In this document: in pieces, positions 56,701 to 60,614 of the stretch | Numbering within the stretch: position 1 is the stretch's first letter | How the letters are laid out: the number at the start of each line of letters is the position of its first letter | NCBI GenBank assembly: GCA_965603365.1 | Contig: CBFDCR010000027.1 | Span: forward strand, 1 to 60,614 | DNA length: 60,614 nt | Direction of reading: 5' to 3' | Origin: JAHELQ01 sp965603365 | GTDB taxonomy: Bacteria > Acidobacteriota > Aminicenantia > UBA2199 | The notes under the pieces: generated by a model | Database searches by the model: none | Told to the model about the DNA's origin: nothing | Seen by the model: the letters and a program-made list of their open reading frames with translations, nothing else | Translations under genes and position numbers: made by a program

Positions 56701-57732
56701 CGAACGCTCCAGCATGATGGCGACGGTGCTGTCCCTGCCGATCCCCCTCTTTACCAGGAGGTGCGACAACTGCCGGGCGCCGCTGGCCAGTTTTAGGTAG
56801 GTCAACGATTCATCGCCGCAGACCAGGGCAATACGGTGCGGCACCCGCCGCAGCGGGGCGGCAAATAGCGACAAAACGGTTTTATCGGTGGGATAGCGGG
56901 ATCTTTGCCCGTTAAATTCATACAGTATCTGCTGCCTCTCTTCGGCCGACAGCATATCGAGGCGGCCCAGCGGCCGGTCGACCCCGAGGCTGGCCTTTGC
57001 CAACAGGTTGTTGAAATGGGCGGCCTGGCTCTCGATGGTGCCGGGGCGGTACAACCGGCTGTTGTACTCCACCTGCCAGCCGATGTGTTCAGCGCGGCGG
57101 TTAAAGAGGTGGCAGAGGTTATGATTCAGGCCGTCCAGGTAGTGGCGGTGGTGGATGTTTTCCAGGCACAGGGCCACATCAAACAGGGGAAAGCCATCCC
57201 CTGCGGCGCTTTCGTCGGCATCGAGATGGTACAGGAAGGTCTCGAGGGGATAGTTGGCATTCTCCATGGCTTCGCTGACGGTCTGCCTGACCTGGAGTAT
57301 CAACTGGCGGAAGGTCATGTCGGGCTCCAGGCGATTTCTCAATACCAGCACCGTATTGGTGAACTCCCCGGCGGTCTCCTGTTTGTAAATGGGCGCACCC
57401 AGCAGTATATCGTCCTGGCCGGTATACTTTGCCAGCAGTACGGTCAGCCCGGCCGCCAGTATCATGTGCAGCCGGGTATCGGAGCCGCCGGACATCTTCA
57501 CGAGGCGGGCAGAGAGCTGGGGCGGCAGTTCTAAGTCGAGGGTCTCCATTACCGGCTGGCCCTGTTTGGGGCCATAGTCGCAGGGAAAGCGGGCGGGGGT
57601 GGGATGGTCTGCCAGTCGACGCAGCCAGTACTCTTTCTCTTTACCGCAGCGGCTGGCGGCGGCCCAGAGCCGGTGGGAATCGTGTCTACCCTTCACGGCA
57701 GGGTTCCGGGATGGTTGAATTGTTCCTTTCAT
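53722..57732 (-). CDS. NRPS: half-C, A, T, C
   Basis: 1336 residues. Residues about 30-265 are a C-terminal condensation lobe (KEKEYWLRRLADH, YTGQDDILLGAP, ENANYPLETFL, FPLFDVALCLEN) without HHxxxDG. The A domain is intact (AYIIYTSGSTGRPKG, YKTGDLGAW, GKIDRKALPAP). Its hand-read code D-I-W-E-L-T-A-D-D is rich in acidic residues, which may suit a basic or diamino substrate; I do not assign it. The carrier reads FFDLGGQSLKAI (Gln where His or Asp is usual). A full condensation domain (MHHIVADGVS) and the tail LEDFGF end the protein. The ATG lies inside the first unit of a 21-bp tandem repeat; the frame continues upstream across a TGA into repeat-encoded heptads. Confidence 0.94.
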   Translation of the reverse strand: MKGTIQPSRNPAVKGRHDSHRLWAAASRCGKEKEYWLRRLADHPTPARFPCDYGPKQGQPVMETLDLELPPQLSARLVKMSGGSDTRLHMILAAGLTVLLAKYTGQDDILLGAPIYKQETAGEFTNTVLVLRNRLEPDMTFRQLILQVRQTVSEAMENANYPLETFLYHLDADESAAGDGFPLFDVALCLENIHHRHYLDGLNHNLCHLFNRRAEHIGWQVEYNSRLYRPGTIESQAAHFNNLLAKASLGVDRPLGRLDMLSAEERQQILYEFNGQRSRYPTDKTVLSLFAAPLRRVPHRIALVCGDESLTYLKLASGARQLSHLLVKRGIGRDSTVAIMLERSASMALGILASWWAGGAYIPLDLKDPLTRRLGILNDAGSAALLTGAASLQPGLADRYEGDIIRLDGEGLPGEDSAGPRRLLTSPPAIDPASLAYIIYTSGSTGRPKGAMVEHGGMMNHLQAKMETLQMDEASVVAQNAAHTFDISVWQFFSGLLSGGRTVIFPDPLILNPSRFIGQLTERRVTILEVVPSYLAALLDVLTTAAWQLHHLTFLLVTGEEVKENQVRQWFRHYPRVSMVNAYGPTEAADDISHYVMDAPPQLAEIPIGRPIGNLNIYIVDRHRHLCPVGVPGEIWVSGIGVGRGYLNEPERTARAFAHDPYTGNRDSRLYKTGDLGAWHGDGNIKFLGRQDHQVKIRGFRVELAEIENKLFSHPVVKEAVVTVRQEGGSSFLCAYFRAGADIDGPELKQFLSRELPDYMVPAHFVRLEQFPLTPSGKIDRKALPAPDWQAVGRYTPPRSEVEQGLAAIWSEILNIDAAVIGIDAGFFDLGGQSLKAINLITRIHKEFNVKLQLAVIFDRQTIRQQAEYIAAAERENYVSIPRAPAKAYYVLSSAQKRMYILQQLDPGLTAYNMPMIHVLDVKIDKDRLEDTFKRLIHRHESLRTSFAVVDADPCQEIHGTVEFAVDYHEPATREEVEQLQQSFVKPFDLSQAPLLRCGLIRLAEHKHILMVDMHHIVADGVSMDIFFKDFMALYAGETLPELKIQYKDYAEWQNSPAQRRLARSQEDFWTAEFKGRIPGLELPLDYKRSERQSFAGDKILFRLEKRETARLAKIARTHDATMYMVLLAVYKILLSKITGQQDIIVGTPTMGRSNADLENLIGIFINTIAIRSRLPKEKSFSAFLLELKEKTLKAFENQDYQFENLVEKVVAGRDMSRNPIIDVLFSFNNQNDLLRVSGAPDMPDIPHLYALPKVTSKFDLVLVANEDDDTIAMNLTYSSAIFKRATVQSIVNHFLRIVGQIVEDEHIRLADIVIDSEFAAARAAVTREMLEDFGF

Positions 57733-58056
57733 TGATCAAAATGTTCCTTTCATTGATGAAAATGTTCTATTTGCTGATGCGAATGTTACTTTCGTTGATC
57801 GGAATGTTCCTTTTGTTGATGTAAATGTTCTTTCCGCTGATCCGATTGTTACTTTTGTTGATCGGAATGTTACTTTTACTGATGCGAATGTTCCTTTTGC
57901 TGATGGAAATGTTACTTTCATTGTTTCGATTGTTCCTTTTGTTGTTGTGATTGTTCCTTTCATTGTTTCGATTGTTCCTTTTGTTGATGCGTTTGTTACT
58001 TTTATTGTTTCGTTTGTTACTTTTATTGTTTGAAATGTTCCTTTTGCTGTTTCGGC
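57721..58056 (-). repeat. Tandem repeat, 16 units of exactly 21 bp
   Basis: Sixteen consecutive 21-base units with no length change, + strand pattern TGTTcCTTTTgTTGATgcgAA. On the minus strand each unit carries AAAGGAACA or a close variant, an SD-like core. The array fills nearly all the 356-base gap between the radical SAM gene and the NRPS start, and overlaps the first four codons of the NRPS. Being a multiple of three, it leaves open heptad-repeat frames of no evident coding value. The remainder of the gap (58057-58088) shows nothing clear. Confidence 0.95.
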
Positions 58057-58088
58057 AGGGGCCGGTACCGATGGCCGGAGGATTTTCC

Positions 58089-59786
58089 CTAAAAGTCGAA
58101 ATCCCCCCCATCGTCTAAAGAGGGATTGTGCACCTCCGTCAACCTCCTGACCCGGCGGCTCTCGTTGATAAACCGGCTGTTGTCCTGGAATTCCACCAGC
58201 ATGGGCGCGGCGTTGCGGTGTAATTTTTTCCAGCGCCGGTCCGCCCGGTAAATATCGCTCAGCGAGTAGGGGTTGGGAATACCCAGTCGGCGGCAGTGCT
58301 GCACGAAGCGGTTGATGCGGCGATAGGTCTCCTGCCGGTCGGGTGCCACCTCCAGCCGCCAGGTCTGCACCAGCAGCATATCCCTGTATTTGGGGGGGTA
58401 GAGCTGCACACTCTTGTTTAAGGCTGCCCAGCGGTCGGTGCCGGGCTGACCGCTCAAGAAATACCAGAAGGGATTACAATCCGCCTCGTAGATATCGTCC
58501 TTTAAGGCCGCCAGCAGGTCCAATGTCTGCTGAAAGTCCGCCTCTGTTTCGCCGGGAAAACCGATGACCCAGTAGGTGGTGGTCTTGATACCGGCCTCCG
58601 CCAGCGCGCTTAGCGCGGCCTTTATTTGATCGACGGTGATGTTTTTGCCCATCAGGCGGAGTACCCGGGGGGAACCGCTCTCGATGCCCATCCGGGCCCG
58701 GTAAAAGCCGCCCTGCCGCCACAAGATGGTGTTATCCAGGCTGCCGGCGGCTTTATCGACCTTGAGGTAACCGTCCCAATAGATGAACCGGTTCTGTTTG
58801 ATCAACTCATTGGCCAGGTCGGTTAAGATGGGGTTCAGCAAAGAGTCGCAAAACAGGAACAACTGGAAGCGGTGGCTCTCTTTGAGCCTGACCAATTCGG
58901 CGGCCATCTGCCGGGCATGGCGGCGCCGATAGCTGCCCCACAACACCGTCTCCGAACAGAACTTGCAGGCCAGCGGGCAGCCGCGGGAGCCGAAGTAGGC
59001 GAGATTGTTGTAGTAGGCCAGGTTGAAGTCCGAAAAGGCGGGGGAAAACATCTCCGGCAGGTCCGGGCTTCTCTCCTTTACATCGCCGGCGGTGTATACC
59101 CGCCGGGATTCGGGCAACTGGCCCTGCAAGTACTTCAACACCAACGGCTCGCTCTCACCGATGAAGAGTTTATCGATGCAGCCCTCTGTGCGCTCTAAAA
59201 AGAGCAGCAGGTTGGGGGAACCCAGGGCCAACTGGTTGGCAAAGACGCCGCCCCCCATCCAGGTCTCGAGCCGGGGAAATTTCTTCTTCGCCAGCCTGAA
59301 GGCAAACAGGGAGGCGGCCAGGGTGCCGGTAAAGGCCGACAGGCCGAACACGGTGGGCTGCTCCCTTTCCAGCAGTTCCAGCAGATAGGCCTCCAGCCTG
59401 GCGAAAAACCGGGCCACGATGCGGTTTAGCTCGGCCACCAGGCTGTCTGCCACCGGCAGGTAGAAGGTGTGATAGACCAGCAGCTTTGAAAGCTCCGCAT
59501 ATTCCTTCTCGTCCGTATGGTTGACATAGGCCATGGTGTGGTTGGCAAACACATCGTAGGTGATGCTGTAGAAGTTACTCTGCATCTCCGGCGGGATAGA
59601 CTCTCTCAGGGTATCGAAATAGTTATCGCATTCATCCTTCAGGGGCTGCTCGATATTGGCATCCACCGCCTTTACCCGGTAACCGTGGTGCTGGAGAAAG
59701 TTCTTCAGGCAGGCGATGCCCATGGGCGGGATGAGCCGGTCCCACAGCGGCAGCATCCCCAGCAGGATTTTCTCTTTTTTAGACAT
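58089..59786 (-). CDS. B12-binding radical SAM enzyme
   Basis: 565 residues. An N-terminal B12-type domain (LIPPMGIACLKNFLQHHGYR, VFGLSAFTGTLAASLFAFRL, WMGGGVFANQL, LFIGESEPLVLKYL) precedes a radical SAM domain with YFGSRGCPLACKFCSE (CxxxCxxC), RMGIESGSPRVLRLMGKN and YWVIGFPGETEADF. This is the standard domain order, in contrast to the permuted units inside the A domains. Likely chemistry: methylation or another radical modification of an amino acid or peptidyl substrate. It starts directly after the stop of the upstream NRPS. Its C-terminus GGDFDF is nearly the same as that of the upstream NRPS (EGDFEF), suggesting that both dock to the next protein, 53722-57732. Confidence 0.92.
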   Translation of the reverse strand: MSKKEKILLGMLPLWDRLIPPMGIACLKNFLQHHGYRVKAVDANIEQPLKDECDNYFDTLRESIPPEMQSNFYSITYDVFANHTMAYVNHTDEKEYAELSKLLVYHTFYLPVADSLVAELNRIVARFFARLEAYLLELLEREQPTVFGLSAFTGTLAASLFAFRLAKKKFPRLETWMGGGVFANQLALGSPNLLLFLERTEGCIDKLFIGESEPLVLKYLQGQLPESRRVYTAGDVKERSPDLPEMFSPAFSDFNLAYYNNLAYFGSRGCPLACKFCSETVLWGSYRRRHARQMAAELVRLKESHRFQLFLFCDSLLNPILTDLANELIKQNRFIYWDGYLKVDKAAGSLDNTILWRQGGFYRARMGIESGSPRVLRLMGKNITVDQIKAALSALAEAGIKTTTYWVIGFPGETEADFQQTLDLLAALKDDIYEADCNPFWYFLSGQPGTDRWAALNKSVQLYPPKYRDMLLVQTWRLEVAPDRQETYRRINRFVQHCRRLGIPNPYSLSDIYRADRRWKKLHRNAAPMLVEFQDNSRFINESRRVRRLTEVHNPSLDDGGDFDF

Positions 59787-60614
59787 CTAAAACTCGAAAT
59801 CTCCCTCTTCCCTGTCGGGGGCGAGGGGCTTTACCGTCAGCAGCCCGTCGGAGATGGCGATATCCTCCAGCAGGATGTCCCGGTTTTTTAGCACGGCGCC
59901 GACGACCTCCCGGTAGTAGCCGATAATCCGGTCTACGGTCTCGGCTTTAAACAGCCTGGTGTTGTACTCCACCACGAACAGCAGCCTCTGGGCCGCCTCG
60001 ACGCAGCTAAATATCATATCGAACTTGGCTGTCCTGTTTTCATAGCCGTATGGACTCTCCGCCGAGACCAATGGCTCCGGCAGTTGGCTGTCCACCACCT
60101 GCATGGCAAACATCACGTCAAACAGGGGGTTGCGGCCGGCCTGGCGGGCCGCCGCGGCCGCCACCAGCTCTTCAAAGGGGTAATCCTGGTTCTCGAACGC
60201 GGCCAGTGTCCGCTCCTTGACCTCCTGTAAAAAGGCCGTGAAGGTGTGCCCGGCCCGGGGATAATTGCGCAGGGCCAGGGTGTTGACAAACATGCCGACA
60301 ATGCGCTCCAGGTCGGGATGGCGCCGACCGGCGGTATCGGTGCCGATGACGATATCCTCCTGGCCGCCCAGTTTTGAAAGCAGTATATTGAGGGTGGCCA
60401 GTATCACCATGTACATGGTGACCCCGGCCGCGGCGGCTGTATTCCCGAGCCCCCGGCTCTGCTCCCTGCCCAGCTCAAAATTCCGGGTATGGCCGCTGAA
60501 AACCTGTACCGGCGGCCGCTCATAATCCAGGGGCAGGCGAAGGGGCGGCGGTTTGGGGTCATACTCCTTTAACCAGTACCGGCCCTGCCGGGCCATGGCG
60601 GCCCGCTGGTCATG
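59787..60614 (-). CDS. NRPS C-terminus: condensation domain (partial)
   Basis: The C-terminal part of an NRPS that continues beyond the right edge; the frame is open to the last base and the Met at 60596 is internal. It covers the C-lobe of a condensation domain (RQGRYWLKEYD, GGQEDIVIGTDTAGRRH, FVNTLALRNYP, ENQDYPFEELV, NPLFDVMFAMQ). By comparison with the other proteins the missing upstream part should hold HHxxxDG. The protein ends directly after the C domain with the tail EEGDFEF, so it passes its chain to a protein beginning with a half-C domain (53722-57732). Confidence 0.92.
   Translation of the reverse strand, partial: HDQRAAMARQGRYWLKEYDPKPPPLRLPLDYERPPVQVFSGHTRNFELGREQSRGLGNTAAAAGVTMYMVILATLNILLSKLGGQEDIVIGTDTAGRRHPDLERIVGMFVNTLALRNYPRAGHTFTAFLQEVKERTLAAFENQDYPFEELVAAAAARQAGRNPLFDVMFAMQVVDSQLPEPLVSAESPYGYENRTAKFDMIFSCVEAAQRLLFVVEYNTRLFKAETVDRIIGYYREVVGAVLKNRDILLEDIAISDGLLTVKPLAPDREEGDFEF

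Noticed and set aside
56905..57534. 209-residue open frame on the + strand
   Set aside because: Antisense shadow of the half-C/A region of 53722-57732; GC-rich codon bias leaves the opposite frame open.
57721..58056. CRISPR array
   Set aside because: Units are contiguous 21-mers without spacers or a leader; no cas gene is near.
57736..58111. Two overlapping open frames of Lys/Asn/Ser/Thr-rich heptad repeats
   Set aside because: They are produced by the 21-bp tandem repeat, which is a multiple of three and leaves several frames open. They lack a domain, and the frame of the NRPS is separated by a TGA.

Overview
The window is one strand-biased block of secondary-metabolite DNA. Every gene I can support lies on the minus strand, so transcription runs from high to low coordinates, and genes are mostly separated by 0 to 80 bases or overlap by a few. 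It holds most of a very large hybrid NRPS/PKS assembly line, truncated at both window edges. Tailoring enzymes (cobalamin/radical-SAM proteins, a U32-type iron-sulfur protein, a TylF-like methyltransferase), a peptide exporter and a carbohydrate block accompany it. Tailoring rests on radical SAM, B12 and U32 chemistry, with no P450 or flavin oxygenase seen, which suggests an anaerobe. The domain style (TubC-type docking, KEYYPVSSAQKRLY-like condensation starts, EFNDT-like linkers) recalls uncultivated Acidobacteriota/Aminicenantes-type genomes. That placement is an impression, not a demonstrated one.

Layout in transcription order (right to left): end of an NRPS finishing in a condensation (C) domain (60614-59787); B12-radical SAM enzyme (59786-58089); a 16 x 21-bp tandem repeat (58056-57721); half-C/A/T/C NRPS (57732-53722); half-C/A/T/C NRPS with a radical-SAM/B12 insertion in its A domain and an in-frame TAA (53703-48043); second B12-radical SAM enzyme; an unrecognised protein; TylF-like methyltransferase; U32 protein; half-C/A/T NRPS (43008-40384); KS/AT/KR/ACP/C PKS-NRPS (40380-34369); half-C/A[rSAM-B12]/T/C/A/T NRPS (34331-26637); KS/AT/KR/ACP/C/A/T (26644-18962); beta-lactamase/cyclic-peptide ABC exporter fusion (18882-15700); TubC/C/A/T/BtrH-like NRPS (15672-11173); GT2-MT fusion, GT2, GH13, glycogen-synthase-like GT5, GT4, methyltransferase and alpha/alpha-toroid protein (11119-1218); start of another TubC/C NRPS (1210 to the edge).

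Three observations stand out. First, a complete radical-SAM plus B12-binding unit, in permuted order, sits inside two adenylation domains between core motifs A2 and A3. Second, four NRPSs begin with only the C-terminal lobe of a condensation domain (no HHxxxDG), and each of these follows an NRPS that ends in a full C domain. Third, proteins ending in a full C domain share a short acidic-aromatic C-terminal tail (DFEF, DFGF, TEFDV) with three unrelated tailoring enzymes (DFDF, TEFDIG, TEFALD). I infer a docking code in which the tails address the half-C domains and recruit tailoring enzymes to particular modules.

Hand-read specificity codes suggest Glu-like (interrupted), Thr (exact DFWNIGMVH, interrupted), Cys-like and Gly modules, plus two malonate-type extensions with active ketoreductases. 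No thioesterase is visible; a BtrH-like C-terminal domain is the release candidate.
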